Below, in pieces: positions 52,221-62,231 of a DNA stretch of 64,000 bases; position 1 is the stretch's first letter, and every line of letters begins with the position of its first letter. The notes under the pieces were generated by a model that worked only from the letters and a program-made list of their open reading frames with translations, ran no database searches and had not been told where the DNA came from. The DNA comes from Streptomyces sp. NBC_00582 (GTDB taxonomy: Bacteria; Actinomycetota; Actinomycetes; Streptomycetales; Streptomycetaceae). The stretch covers positions 6,572,001-6,636,000 of the forward strand of contig NZ_CP107772.1 in assembly GCF_036345155.1 (NCBI RefSeq). The letters run 5' to 3'. The position numbers were made by a program, and so were the translations under genes.

Positions 52221-52295
52221 GTCGTGTTTAGGTGCCTCCTGTGACTCCGTTATTGACGCCGACCTCGACACCGACTCGCACGGGGGTGTGACCGC

Positions 52296-52634
52296 ATGGC
52301 CGCAGGAGGCTTCTGCAAGCTGCCGAACGGCAGGGTCGTGGTGGCCCTGAACCTGCCCAGCCCGACCGCCGGGGACCCGGACGCAGCCGTCCGCTTCCTC
52401 GTCCACGCCCAGAACCGCGCCCGGGCCCTGACCAGGCTCCGCAACCTCGGCCTGCGCGCCGTCTACCTGCGCGGCAACGCGGCACCTCCGACCCCGGACG
52501 AGATCACGGCCGTACTCCACCACCCGGACGGCCTGATATGGCGCGTCGCGCCCGACCCCGGTCACGGTGGAGCCGCGATGGAGCTGTGGCGCCCGATCCG
52601 GTCCCTGGTGCGCCACACCGCCGGCCGGCCGTAG
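52296..52634 (+). CDS. Small hypothetical protein
   Basis: 112 residues, soluble, with no signal or membrane segment. It contains CKLPNGRVVVALNLPSPTAG, a helix AAVRFLVHAQNRARALTRL and GLRAVYLRGNAAPPTPDEI. I do not recognise the family. The reading frame has strong coding bias. Just after its stop, another frame stays coding-like to about 52,850 (see findings), so a frameshift or lost neighbour is possible. Confidence 0.6.
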   Translation: MAAGGFCKLPNGRVVVALNLPSPTAGDPDAAVRFLVHAQNRARALTRLRNLGLRAVYLRGNAAPPTPDEITAVLHHPDGLIWRVAPDPGHGGAAMELWRPIRSLVRHTAGRP

Positions 52635-52897
52635 CTGTCGGGGAGCCCGAGCCCGTCGCTGAGCGGCTGCGGACCATGGGGGAGTGGCGGGAGGCCGTGC
52701 CGGGCCCGGAGGAGGAGCTGCTCACCCTCACCGTCGCCGAGGGGCTCGACGCGCCGTCGGCTGCCTCCCTCGACGGGCCCGTGGGGGTGTGGGCTCCCTG
52801 GGCGTCCGGCGGGGGCGGGGACGTGAAGCTGGACCAGTCGGGGAGAGTCCCGCCTTCGCAGGACAGGTCGAAACAGGCCGGACCTGACCGATCGGCG

Positions 52898-53485
52898 TCA
52901 GGCGACGACCGGCTTCCCCGACAGTTCCACGCCGGCCGCCCGCAGCTCCTCGATCGCCCGTTCGGTGGTCTCCTGGGCCACCCCGGCGGTCAGGTCGAGC
53001 AGGACCGTCGTACGGAAGCCCTCCCGGGCCGCGTCCAGGGCGGTGGCCCGTACGCAGTGGTCGGTCGCGATCCCGACGACGTCGACCTCGTCGATCTGCC
53101 GGGACCGCAGCCAGTCGCCCAGCTTCACGCCGTTCTCGTCGGCGCCCTCGAAGCCGCTGTACGCGGCCGCGTAGGCACCCTTGTCGAAGACGGCGTCGAT
53201 GCTGCCGGAGGCGACCGCCGGGGCGAAGTTCGGGTGGAAGCCGACGCCCTCCGTGCCGGCGACGCAGTGCGCGGGCCAGGAGCGGACGTAGTCGGGGTTG
53301 TCGGCGAAGTGGCCGCCGGGCGCGATGTGGTGGTCACGGGTGGCCACGACGTGCCGGTACCCGGCGGGGGCCTGTCCGATCAGCTCGGTGATCGCGGCGG
53401 CGACGTCGGCACCCCCGGCCACCGCGAGGCTGCCCCCCTCGCAGAAGTCGTTCTGCACGTCTACGACGATCAAGGCGCGGCGCAT
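52898..53485 (-). CDS. pncA: Nicotinamidase
   Basis: 195 residues from the ATG at 53485 after AAGGAC. An isochorismatase-fold hydrolase with the catalytic Asp9 (IVVDVQNDF), the FDKGAY Lys and Cys144 in VGIATDHCVRATALDA; the metal-binding TRDHH and PAHCVAGTEG are also present. It deamidates nicotinamide to nicotinate for NAD salvage and would activate pyrazinamide. The next gene on the same strand, pncB, uses its product. The longer reading to 53536 has no ribosome site. Confidence 0.93.
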   Translation of the reverse strand: MRRALIVVDVQNDFCEGGSLAVAGGADVAAAITELIGQAPAGYRHVVATRDHHIAPGGHFADNPDYVRSWPAHCVAGTEGVGFHPNFAPAVASGSIDAVFDKGAYAAAYSGFEGADENGVKLGDWLRSRQIDEVDVVGIATDHCVRATALDAAREGFRTTVLLDLTAGVAQETTERAIEELRAAGVELSGKPVVA

Positions 53486-53619
53486 GGTCGGTGTCCTTCG
53501 ACTATCGGTGAAGTCGACATGGGGTGAAGTAAGCAAGCCTAGAGATTTTCCGCGCCCGGCAACAGGGCCCCGCTGCCCGGGGCCCCGTCACCGTCGGCGG
53601 TCCTACTGGTCCTACCGTC

Positions 53620-54957
53620 CTACCGGTCCTGGACGTACTCGGTCGCCAGCACCGGCTCGCCCCGGGAGAGCTGGGTGGCGGACAGGGGCAGATTGGCGCG
53701 GGCGGCCGTGTGCCGGTCCCGTACGGCGTCCAGGGGCTCGCGGCCGACCACGGCGCCGTCCTTGACCAGCTCCACCAGCAGTTGCCGGTCCGCCAGCTCG
53801 GCGGGCACCGCGCCGGTGCCCACCACCTCCGCCTCGGCGACCCCGTCCGCGTCCAGCCGCCGCGCCGCCCACTTGCGGCCGCCGATGGACGTCTTGCCGC
53901 CGGTCGACCGCTTGGCGACCGGCACCAGCGGGGCCTTCGGTTCGGCGGACTCGGCGCGCGCGACCAGCTTGTACACCATCGAGCAGGTCGGATGCCCGGA
54001 CCCGGTCACGAGCTGCGTACCGACGCCGTACGCGTCCACGGGCGCCGCCGCCAGGGAGGCGATGGCGTACTCGTCGAGGTCGGAGGTGACGATGATCCGC
54101 GTGTCCGTGGCGCCCAGGGCGTCCAGCTGCTGGCGCACCCGGTGGGCGACGAGGAGCAGGTCGCCGGAGTCGATGCGGACCGCGCCCAGCTCGGGGCCGG
54201 CCACGTCGACCGCCGTCCGTACGGCCTCGGTGACGTCGTAGGTGTCGACGAGCAGGGTGGTGCCGCCGCCGAGCGAGTCCACCTGGGCGCGGAAGGCGTC
54301 CCGCTCGGTGTCGTGCAGCAGGGTGAAGGCGTGGGCGCTGGTGCCCACCGTCGGGATGCCGTAGCGGAAGCCGGCGGCCAGGTCGGAGGTCGAGGTGAAG
54401 CCGCCGACGTACGCGGCGCGGCTGGCGGCGACCGCGGCGAGCTCATGGGTGCGGCGGGCCCCCATCTCGATCAGCGGGCGGGGGCCCGCGGCCGAGGACA
54501 TCCGGGAGGCGGCGGCGGCGATCGCGGAGTCGTGGTTGAGGATGGAGAGGATCACCGTCTCCAGCAGCACGCACTCGGCGAAGGAGCCCTCGACCCGCAT
54601 GATCGGCGAGCCGGGGAAGTAGACCTCGCCCTCCGGATAGCCCCAGATGTCACCCGAGAAGCGGTAGGCGGCCAGCCAGTCGAGGGTCTCGTCGTCGACG
54701 ATGGAGCGCTGGCGCAGGAAGCGCAGGACACCGTTGTCGAAGCGGAAGTTCTCGACGGCGTCCAGGACCCGCCCGGTGCCCGCGACGACGCCGTAGCGCC
54801 GCCCCTCGGGCAACCGCCGGGTGAAGACCTCGAACACGCTGCGCCGCTCGGCCGTGCCGGCCTTCAGGGCGGCCTGCAGCATGGTCAGCTCGTACTGGTC
54901 CGTGAAGAGCGCCGTAGAGGGAACGTCGACCGGCAGCCCAAGGTCCGCTGTGTTCAT
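53620..54957 (-). CDS. pncB: Nicotinate phosphoribosyltransferase
   Basis: 445 residues. Converts nicotinate, PRPP and ATP to nicotinate mononucleotide. The N-terminal TALFTDQYELTMLQAALKAG, the phosphorylated His209 in GTSAHAF, and VRIDSGDL with the later YGVGTQLVT are all conserved. It lies upstream of pncA on the same strand with a 134-bp gap, together giving nicotinamide-to-NaMN salvage. A TAGCAT hexamer 8 bp before the ATG and a dyad over the -35 suggest a leaderless, regulated promoter shared with clpS. Confidence 0.94.
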   Translation of the reverse strand: MNTADLGLPVDVPSTALFTDQYELTMLQAALKAGTAERRSVFEVFTRRLPEGRRYGVVAGTGRVLDAVENFRFDNGVLRFLRQRSIVDDETLDWLAAYRFSGDIWGYPEGEVYFPGSPIMRVEGSFAECVLLETVILSILNHDSAIAAAASRMSSAAGPRPLIEMGARRTHELAAVAASRAAYVGGFTSTSDLAAGFRYGIPTVGTSAHAFTLLHDTERDAFRAQVDSLGGGTTLLVDTYDVTEAVRTAVDVAGPELGAVRIDSGDLLLVAHRVRQQLDALGATDTRIIVTSDLDEYAIASLAAAPVDAYGVGTQLVTGSGHPTCSMVYKLVARAESAEPKAPLVPVAKRSTGGKTSIGGRKWAARRLDADGVAEAEVVGTGAVPAELADRQLLVELVKDGAVVGREPLDAVRDRHTAARANLPLSATQLSRGEPVLATEYVQDR

Positions 54958-54981
54958 GGCAACAGATGCTACACCCCTTTG

Positions 54982-54994
54982 CGTCAGTGTGACG
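54982..54994. promoter_or_regulatory. Dyad in the pncB-clpS divergent promoter
   Basis: CGTCA-GTG-TGACG, perfect 5-bp arms. It covers the expected -35 of pncB and lies 30 bp before clpS. Confidence 0.4.
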
Positions 54995-55024
54995 ATTTAA
55001 GGCGGCCGTGGCAGCATGGGCCTT

Positions 55025-55333
55025 GTGACGTCACCCGCTCCCCTTGAGATCGAACGCACCGAATCGGCGGAGGAGGTCTTCGCCGTCCCCGAGCCGGACG
55101 TCCCCTGGGTCACGATCGTCCACAACGACCCGGTCAACCTGATGAGCTATGTGACGTACGTCTTCCAGACGTACTTCGGCTACTCCAAGGACAAGGCCAC
55201 CAAGCTCATGCTCGACGTCCACCACAAGGGCCGGGCGGTCGTCTCCAGCGGTTCTCGCGAGGAGATGGAACGCGACGTGCAGGCCATGCACGGCTACGGA
55301 CTGTGGGCCACCCTCCAGCAGGACCGGAAGTAG
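55025..55333 (+). CDS. clpS: ATP-dependent Clp protease adaptor
   Basis: 102 residues from GTG 55025. The ClpS core is complete: [19 protein letters not shown] with the N-degron pocket, a Lys-rich [19 protein letters not shown] and the terminal helix [16 protein letters not shown]. It delivers proteins with destabilising N-terminal residues to ClpA/ClpC-ClpP. A CAGCAT hexamer 7 bp upstream suggests a leaderless transcript; an ATG at 55016 is in frame. DUF2017 follows by 11 bp, the usual actinobacterial pairing. Confidence 0.95.
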   Translation: MTSPAPLEIERTESAEEVFAVPEPDVPWVTIVHNDPVNLMSYVTYVFQTYFGYSKDKATKLMLDVHHKGRAVVSSGSREEMERDVQAMHGYGLWATLQQDRK

Positions 55334-55344
55334 CCTCCTCACTG

Positions 55345-55953
55345 ATGCCTGGACACTTCGAACCGCTCCCCGGCGGCGGCGCGGCCGTCGCGCTCGACGA
55401 CGTCGAGATCTCGATCATCCGGTCGCTGGCCGTCCAGCTCCTGGAGCTGATCGGCCCCGGCCCCGCCGAGGACGCCCCCGACGACCCGCTCGCCGAGCTC
55501 TTCGCCGAGGGTCCCAGCGAGCCCCCCTCCGATCCGGTGCTCCGGCGGCTCTTCCCGGACGCCTACACCGACCCCGAGGGCACCCCGGCGCCGAAGCGGG
55601 CGGAGGAGCAGAGGGCGCACTCCGCCGAGTTCCGCCGCTACACCGAGAACGACCTCAGGGCCGGCAAGCGCGAGAACGCCCTCGCCGTGGTCCGCACGCT
55701 GGACGCGCTCGCCTCCGAGGCGGCCGGCGAGGGCGGCGCGGTGCTCGAACTGGTGCCGGCGGAGTCCCGGCAGTGGCTCGGCGCGCTCAACGACCTGCGG
55801 CTGGCGATCGGGGCCCGGCTGGAGATCGGCGACGAGGACGACGCCGACGTCCTCTACGGGCTGCCGGACGAGGACCCGCGCAAGCCGATGGTGATGGCGT
55901 ACCTGTGGCTGGGCGGCCTCCAGGAGACCCTCGTCTCGACCCTTATGCCCTGA
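55345..55953 (+). CDS. DUF2017 protein
   Basis: 202 residues, helical and acidic. It contains VEISIIRSLAVQLLELIGPG, then FRRYTENDLRAGKRENALAV and MVMAYLWLGGLQETLVSTL, the family hallmarks. It sits directly after clpS, as in most actinobacteria, so a role linked to Clp proteolysis is likely but not shown. The ATG at 55345 lies after GCCTCC, not a clear ribosome site, so it may be translated by coupling to clpS. Confidence 0.85.
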   Translation: MPGHFEPLPGGGAAVALDDVEISIIRSLAVQLLELIGPGPAEDAPDDPLAELFAEGPSEPPSDPVLRRLFPDAYTDPEGTPAPKRAEEQRAHSAEFRRYTENDLRAGKRENALAVVRTLDALASEAAGEGGAVLELVPAESRQWLGALNDLRLAIGARLEIGDEDDADVLYGLPDEDPRKPMVMAYLWLGGLQETLVSTLMP

Positions 55954-55977
55954 AACACCCCCCTCTCGTGTTCGCTC

Positions 55978-56035
55978 AGAGGACGCTCAAATCCGGATAA
56001 CGATCGCGTCACCGCGACGGCCGGGAGTGTCCTCT
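55978..56035. repeat. Long-range inverted repeat upstream of the permease
   Basis: AGAGGACGCTC (55978-55988) pairs with GAGTGTCCTCT (56025-56035), one mismatch, enclosing 36 bp. The 55954-56303 gap shows no gene; the repeat could be a terminator of DUF2017 or a leader structure. Confidence 0.45.
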
Positions 56036-56303
56036 TTGTGTCGCGTTCATCCGCTTCTTCTCGTGTCGTGCGCCACATGATCCCGAGGTGATCGCTGTTA
56101 CGGCCGTGATAAATCTTCACGACCGCCCGGCGAACACCACCCGAATGTTCGTCCGGGTGCGCCACCGAGCCGACCATCGTCGGCCAGGCTCAGCGGGTTC
56201 GGGGGACTCCGAGCCCGCTCGCTCCATCATCCGGGGGGATCGAAACCCGGTCCGAGGCCGAAGAGAGGCCCGGGTCGGCATGGAGAAAGGCGCATCACAC
56301 ACC

Positions 56304-57743
56304 ATGACCTCCGCTCAGGTCGACACGGAGAAGAACGGCACCGACCAGGCGCCCGAAGAGGGATACGAGCGCGGGCTCGGCAGCCGCCAGGTCCAGATGA
56401 TCGCGATCGGCGGCGCCATCGGCGTCGGCCTCTTCCTGGGAGCCGGCGCCAACATCGCCAAGGCCGGTCCCAGCCTCATCCTCATGTACGCCCTCGCCGG
56501 CGCGATCGTCTTCTTCATCATGCGGGCGCTCGGCGAGCTGCTGCTGTACCGCCCGGTCTCGGGCTCCTTCGCGGAGTACTCCCGCGAGTTCCTCGGCCCG
56601 TTCTTCGGCTACTTCACCGGCTGGACGTACTGGCTGATGTGGGTCGTCACCGGCATGGCCGAGCTGACGGCTGCCGCGATCTACGTCAACTACTGGTTCC
56701 CGGCCGTCCCGCAATGGGTGACCGCCCTGGTCTTCCTGGTGATCCTCTTCGGGGTCAACCTGATCTCCGTGAAGCTCTTCGGCGAGCTGGAGTTCTGGTT
56801 CTCGATGGTCAAGGTGACCGCCCTGATCGGCATGATCGTCATCGGCCTCGGGGTGCTCACCTTCGGCTTCAGCAGCGCCGGCGACACCGCGTCCGTCGCG
56901 AACCTCTACCAGTTCGACGGCTTCTTCCCCAAGGGCATCGGCTCCTCCCTGATGACCCTGCAGGGCGTCATGTTCGCCTACCTCGCGGTCGAGCTGGTCG
57001 GTGTCACGGCGGGCGAGTCCGAGGACCCGGAGAAGACGCTCCCGAAGGCGATCAACACCCTCCCCTGGCGCATCGCGCTCTTCTACGTCGGCGCGCTCAC
57101 CGTCATCCTCTGCGTGGTGAAGTGGACCGAGTTCGCCCCCGGCGTCTCGCCCTTCGTCGAGGCCTTCGCGAAGATCGGCATCCCGGCCGGCGCCGGCATC
57201 GTCAACTTCGTCGTCCTCACCGCGGCCCTGTCCTCCTGCAACTCGGGCATGTACTCCACCGGCCGCATGCTGCGCACCCTCGCCGACAGCGGTGAGGCCC
57301 CGGCCGCCTTCCGCAGGCTGTCCTCCACCAAGACCCCGGCCTTCGGCATCACGGTCTCGGTCCTCTTCATGGGCATCGGCGTCGTCCTGAACTACGTCGT
57401 CCCGGAGAAGGCCTTCGCCTACGTCACCTCCGTCGCCACCGCGGCCGGCATCTGGACCTGGCTGATGATCCTGGTCAGCCACGTCCTCTACCGCCGCGCG
57501 GTCGACGCGGGCCGGCTGCCCGCCTCCGCCTTCCCGGCACCGGGCGGCGCGAAGTTCAGCTGGGTGGCCATCGTCTTCCTGCTCTTCGTCACCTGTCTGA
57601 TCGCCTACGACGCCGACTCCCGTATCTGCCTGTACGTGATGGCCGGCTGGGCCGCCGCCCTCGGCATCGGCTGGATGGTCCTCAAGGGCCGCAACCCGGA
57701 GGTCACGAGCCGCCGCGAGCCCCAGCTGGAGAAGACCGGCTGA
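56304..57743 (+). CDS. APC-family amino acid permease
   Basis: 479 residues with 12 membrane segments. The family start ERGLGSRQVQMIAIGGAIGV, then GLFLGAGANIAKAGPSLIL, and the GELLLYRPVSGSFAEY motif match the AAT group (GabP/CycA/AnsP-like). It imports an amino acid with protons; the best guess is D-alanine, serine or glycine, but the sequence does not decide. The ATG at 56304 is preceded at distance by GGAGAAAGG; an ATG at 56280 is in frame. A strong terminator separates it from mec. Confidence 0.9.
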   Translation: MTSAQVDTEKNGTDQAPEEGYERGLGSRQVQMIAIGGAIGVGLFLGAGANIAKAGPSLILMYALAGAIVFFIMRALGELLLYRPVSGSFAEYSREFLGPFFGYFTGWTYWLMWVVTGMAELTAAAIYVNYWFPAVPQWVTALVFLVILFGVNLISVKLFGELEFWFSMVKVTALIGMIVIGLGVLTFGFSSAGDTASVANLYQFDGFFPKGIGSSLMTLQGVMFAYLAVELVGVTAGESEDPEKTLPKAINTLPWRIALFYVGALTVILCVVKWTEFAPGVSPFVEAFAKIGIPAGAGIVNFVVLTAALSSCNSGMYSTGRMLRTLADSGEAPAAFRRLSSTKTPAFGITVSVLFMGIGVVLNYVVPEKAFAYVTSVATAAGIWTWLMILVSHVLYRRAVDAGRLPASAFPAPGGAKFSWVAIVFLLFVTCLIAYDADSRICLYVMAGWAAALGIGWMVLKGRNPEVTSRREPQLEKTG

Positions 57744-57820
57744 GGCCACCCCGGGACGTCCGGCCGCACGGGGCACTCGTGGCGCCCCGCCGCGGCCGCC
57801 GCTCAGGACGTCCGGCATAT

Positions 57821-57857
57821 GGGCCGTCCCGTACCGCACCTCGGTACGGGACGGCCC
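57821..57857. terminator. Terminator between permease and mec
   Basis: A perfect 16-bp stem (57821-57836 with 57842-57857) and a 5-nt loop. It ends just before the mec -10 hexamer. Confidence 0.85.
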
Positions 57858-57877
57858 GTCTGCTTATCCTGACCACC

Positions 57878-58300
57878 ATGCTGACCATCACCCAGGCCCT
57901 CGTCGACCAGATCGTCGCCCACGCGCGCAAGGACCACCCCGACGAGGCGTGCGGCGTCGTCGCCGGGCCGGCCGGCTCCGACCGCCCCGAGCGCTTCATC
58001 CCCATGCTGAACGCGGCCATGTCGCCCACGTTCTACGAGTTCGACTCCGGTGACCTGTTCAAGCTCTACCGCGAGATGGACGACCGCGACGAGGAGCCGG
58101 TGGTCATCTACCACTCCCACACCGCCACCGAGGCCCGCCCCTCCCGCACGGACATCTCCTACGCCAACGAGCCGGGCGCGCACTACGTCCTCGTCTCCAC
58201 CCGCGACACCGACGGCCTCGGCGACTTCCAGTTCCGCTCCTTCCGCATCGTCGAGGGCGAGGTGACGGAGGAGGAGGTCCGGATCGTCGAGGGCTACTGA
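57878..58300 (+). CDS. mec: JAMM/MPN+ metalloprotease for CysO
   Basis: 140 residues. The JAMM zinc site is complete: Glu23 (PDEACGVV), His79 and His81 (YHSHTATEARPS) and Ser89/Asp92. In Mycobacterium tuberculosis the orthologue (Mec+, Rv1334) cuts cysteine off the sulfur carrier CysO. The same three genes, mec-cysO-cysM, occur here in the same order. It may also trim the CysO C terminus, which here has two extra residues. TATCCT 7 bp before the ATG suggests a leaderless mRNA. Confidence 0.92.
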   Translation: MLTITQALVDQIVAHARKDHPDEACGVVAGPAGSDRPERFIPMLNAAMSPTFYEFDSGDLFKLYREMDDRDEEPVVIYHSHTATEARPSRTDISYANEPGAHYVLVSTRDTDGLGDFQFRSFRIVEGEVTEEEVRIVEGY

Positions 58301-58432
58301 TCGTCCTCCACCGACGCCCCTCGCTCGAAGACGTCGCACCACCACCGGACCGGTCTCACTCCCCGGCCCGATTCCGTCCATCATGTGGGATCACATTCCG
58401 GAAGCCGGGACGGGAATCGATACGATGAGCCC

Positions 58433-58528
58433 ATGGTTTTGAACGACGTGAGCGAGAAGACGCCGGGCGCACTGCTCGTGGCGCGGCTGCACGTCGACCT
58501 GTGCAGGCTAGCCAGCGCCATCTGTTGA
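58433..58528 (+). CDS. Cysteine-containing leader peptide
   Basis: 31 residues (MVLNDVSEKT ... LHVDLCRLASAIC), ending with Cys. The RLHVDLCRLASAIC motif recurs in short peptides placed before sulfur-assimilation genes in Streptomyces. It lies 99 bp before cysO on the same strand. Ribosome stalling at the two Cys codons (residues 24 and 31) when cysteinyl-tRNA is scarce is the probable switch. The attenuating structure was not resolved by eye. Confidence 0.7.
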   Translation: MVLNDVSEKTPGALLVARLHVDLCRLASAIC

Positions 58529-58627
58529 CGCGATTCCTGCCGCCGTACGGCCGTGAGCCGCGGCCCCGTCTCATCACGCACGTCTCCCGCGCTGCCCACA
58601 CCTTCCTTCCGACAGGAGCCCTGAGCC

Positions 58628-58906
58628 ATGGCCATCGAGGTCCGCATCCCGACCATCCTCCGCCAGTACACCGACGGTCAGAAGGCGGTGGAGGGCAGCG
58701 GTGACACCCTCGCCGACCTGTTCAACGACCTCGAGACCCGGCACGCGGGCATCCACGCCCGGATCGTGGACGACGGCAAGCTGCGCCGCTTCGTCAACGT
58801 CTACCTGAACGACGAGGACGTCCGCTTCGTCGACGGCATCAACACCAAGCTGTCCGACGGCGACACCGTGACGATCCTGCCGGCCGTGGCCGGCGGCATG
58901 GCCTAG
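58628..58906 (+). CDS. cysO: Sulfur carrier protein CysO
   Basis: 92 residues with the ubiquitin-like fold of MoaD/ThiS (IEVRIPTILRQYTDGQKAVE, then RRFVNVYLNDEDVRFVDGIN and DGDTVTILPAVAGG). The thiocarboxylate on the terminal Gly gives sulfur to CysM. Here the Gly-Gly is followed by Met-Ala, so the tail must be cut before it can be charged; the JAMM protease upstream is the obvious candidate. The ATG follows AGGAG. cysM starts 16 bp downstream. Confidence 0.92.
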   Translation: MAIEVRIPTILRQYTDGQKAVEGSGDTLADLFNDLETRHAGIHARIVDDGKLRRFVNVYLNDEDVRFVDGINTKLSDGDTVTILPAVAGGMA

Positions 58907-59872
<966 letters not shown>

Positions 59873-59891
59873 GGCTCATCAACCACGCGCC

Positions 59892-59913
59892 AGCCCCCTC
59901 CTATGAGGGGGCT
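59892..59913. terminator. Terminator of the cysM operon
   Basis: A perfect 9-bp stem AGCCCCCTC / GAGGGGGCT with a CTAT loop, 19 bp after the cysM stop. Confidence 0.8.
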
Positions 59914-60104
59914 AAACGCTGCCTATGGGGCGGCAAAGAAGGCCCGGGGGTACTGCCGGTAACCGGTCCGGCGGGGCTACGTTCTGCCCGCAGTCCCATC
60001 CATCCCCCTGAGTGTCATGCCCATGACCGCGCCTCCCTCCGCCGCTACGCGCGTCACGTGCCTGCACCCATACGAGAACCCCACTCCCGATGGAGGCAGT
60101 ACCC

Positions 60105-62150
60105 ATGCGTGCATCACGCCTGCGAAGACTCCTGAGCGTCGCCGTCCCCGCCCTCACCCTCACCGTGGCCGGCCTCCTCGCCGCCCCCACGGCCGACGCC
60201 CAGGCGGTGGCGCACACCTCCCGCACCACCCAGAACGCCAAGGCCCTCACCGCCCCCGACCGCCAGACCTTCCACTCCACCGGCACCGCGGGCCAGAAGG
60301 TCCCCACCACCCACCTCTGCGGCGACCCCGCCCCCGGCCACGCCGCCTGCTTCGCCCAGCGCCGCACCGACATCAAGCAGCGCCTCGCCACCGCGCTCGC
60401 CGCCGCGGCCGCCGCCCCCTCCGGTCTCAGCCCCGCCAACCTGCACAGCGCCTACAACCTGCCCTCCACCGGCGGCTCCGGACTGACCGTCGCCGTCGTC
60501 GACGCCTACAACGACCCCAACGCCGAGTCCGACCTCGCCACCTACCGCTCCACCTACGGCCTGTCCGCCTGCACCAAGGCCAACGGCTGCTTCAAGCAGG
60601 TCAGCCAGACCGGCTCCACCACCTCGCTGCCCACCAACGACAGCGGCTGGGCCGGCGAGGAGGCGCTCGACATCGACATGGTCAGCGCCGTCTGCCCCAA
60701 CTGCAACATCACCCTCGTCGAGGCGAACTCCGCCACCGACGCCGACCTCGGCACCGCCGAGAACGAGGCCGTCGCCCTCGGCGCCAAGTTCGTCTCCAAC
60801 AGCTGGGGCGGCGACGAGTCCTCCTCCCAGACCAGCGAGGACACCTCCTACTTCAAGCACCCCGGCGTCGCCATCACGGTCAGCGCGGGCGACTCCGGCT
60901 ACGGCGCCGAGTACCCGGCCACCTCCCAGTACGTCACCGCCGTCGGCGGCACCGCCCTGACGACGTCCTCCGGCTCGCGCGGCTGGACCGAGTCCGTGTG
61001 GAAGACCTCCAGCACCGAGGGCACCGGCTCCGGCTGCTCCTCGTACGACGCCAAGCCGAGCTGGCAGACCGACACCGGCTGCTCCAAGCGCATGGAGGCG
61101 GACGTCTCCGCCGTCGCCGACCCCGCCACCGGCGTCGCGGTCTACGACACCTACGGCGGCTCCGGCTGGGCGGTCTACGGCGGCACCAGCGCCTCCGCCC
61201 CGATCATCGCCGGTGTCTACGCCCTCGCCGGCACCCCGGGCTCCAGTGACTACCCGGCGAAGTACCCCTACTCCCACACCGGCAACATGTACGACGTCAC
61301 CAGCGGCAGCAACGGCTCCTGCTCCACCTCGTACTTCTGCACCGCCACCACCGGCTACGACGGCCCGACCGGCTGGGGCACCCCCAACGGCACCACCGCC
61401 TTCACCTCCGGCACCAGCACCGGCAACACGGTGACCGTCACCAACCCCGGCAGCCAGTCCACCACCACCGGAAGCTCCGTCAGCCTCCAGATCGGCGCCG
61501 CCGACAGCGCGGGCGCCACCCTCACCTACAGCGCGTCAGGTCTGCCGACCGGCCTGTCCATCGCGAGCTCCACCGGCAAGATCTCCGGCACGGCGTCCAC
61601 CGCCGGGACGTACCAGGTCACCGTGACGGCGACCGACAGCACGGGCGCCACCGGCTCCACCTCCTTCACCTGGACCGTCGGTTCCTCGAGCGGCACCTGC
61701 GCCTCCGCCCAACTGCTCGGCAACCCCGGCTTCGAGTCGGGCAACACGACCTGGACCGCGTCGAGCGGCGTGATCACCAACTCCAGCGGCGAGTCCGCGC
61801 ACGCCGGCTCCTTTTACGCCTGGCTCGACGGCTACGGCTCCTCGCACACCGACACCCTCTCCCAGTCGGTGACCGTCCCGAGCGGCTGCAAGGCCGCCTT
61901 CACCTTCTACCTGCACATCGACACCGCCGAGACCTCCACCGGCACGGCGTACGACAAGCTGACCGTCACGGCGGGCTCGACCACCCTGGCCACCTACTCC
62001 AACCTCAACGCCGCCACCGGCTACACCCAGAAGTCCCTCGACCTGTCCTCCTACGCGGGCTCCACGGTCACGCTGAAGTTCAGCGGCGTCGAGGACTCCA
62101 GCCTCCAGACGAGCTTCGTCCTCGACGACACCGCCGTCACCACCGGCTGA
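60105..62150 (+). CDS. Secreted S53 (sedolisin) peptidase with C-terminal beta domains
   Basis: 681 residues from the ATG at 60105 after GGAGG. A signal peptide ends near APTADAQA. The S53 domain (about 105-435) has Glu185 and Asp189 (GEEALDIDM), Asp263 (SAGDSGYG) and Ser362 (GGTSASAP), the catalytic set of sedolisins. The N-terminal prosegment is short (about 65-70 residues) compared with kumamolisins. A He_PIG/Ig-like domain (about 445-530) and a jelly-roll domain (about 535-680, [17 protein letters not shown]) follow and probably bind carbohydrate or proteins. The enzyme should be active at acid pH outside the cell. Confidence 0.88.
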   Translation: MRASRLRRLLSVAVPALTLTVAGLLAAPTADAQAVAHTSRTTQNAKALTAPDRQTFHSTGTAGQKVPTTHLCGDPAPGHAACFAQRRTDIKQRLATALAAAAAAPSGLSPANLHSAYNLPSTGGSGLTVAVVDAYNDPNAESDLATYRSTYGLSACTKANGCFKQVSQTGSTTSLPTNDSGWAGEEALDIDMVSAVCPNCNITLVEANSATDADLGTAENEAVALGAKFVSNSWGGDESSSQTSEDTSYFKHPGVAITVSAGDSGYGAEYPATSQYVTAVGGTALTTSSGSRGWTESVWKTSSTEGTGSGCSSYDAKPSWQTDTGCSKRMEADVSAVADPATGVAVYDTYGGSGWAVYGGTSASAPIIAGVYALAGTPGSSDYPAKYPYSHTGNMYDVTSGSNGSCSTSYFCTATTGYDGPTGWGTPNGTTAFTSGTSTGNTVTVTNPGSQSTTTGSSVSLQIGAADSAGATLTYSASGLPTGLSIASSTGKISGTASTAGTYQVTVTATDSTGATGSTSFTWTVGSSSGTCASAQLLGNPGFESGNTTWTASSGVITNSSGESAHAGSFYAWLDGYGSSHTDTLSQSVTVPSGCKAAFTFYLHIDTAETSTGTAYDKLTVTAGSTTLATYSNLNAATGYTQKSLDLSSYAGSTVTLKFSGVEDSSLQTSFVLDDTAVTTG

Positions 62151-62231
62151 GCCGGTCCCGACATCACCCGTACGTCCGGCACGGATCCGGACGTACGGGT
62201 GGTACGTCGAAGGGGGAGAAAGGAGGCCCCC

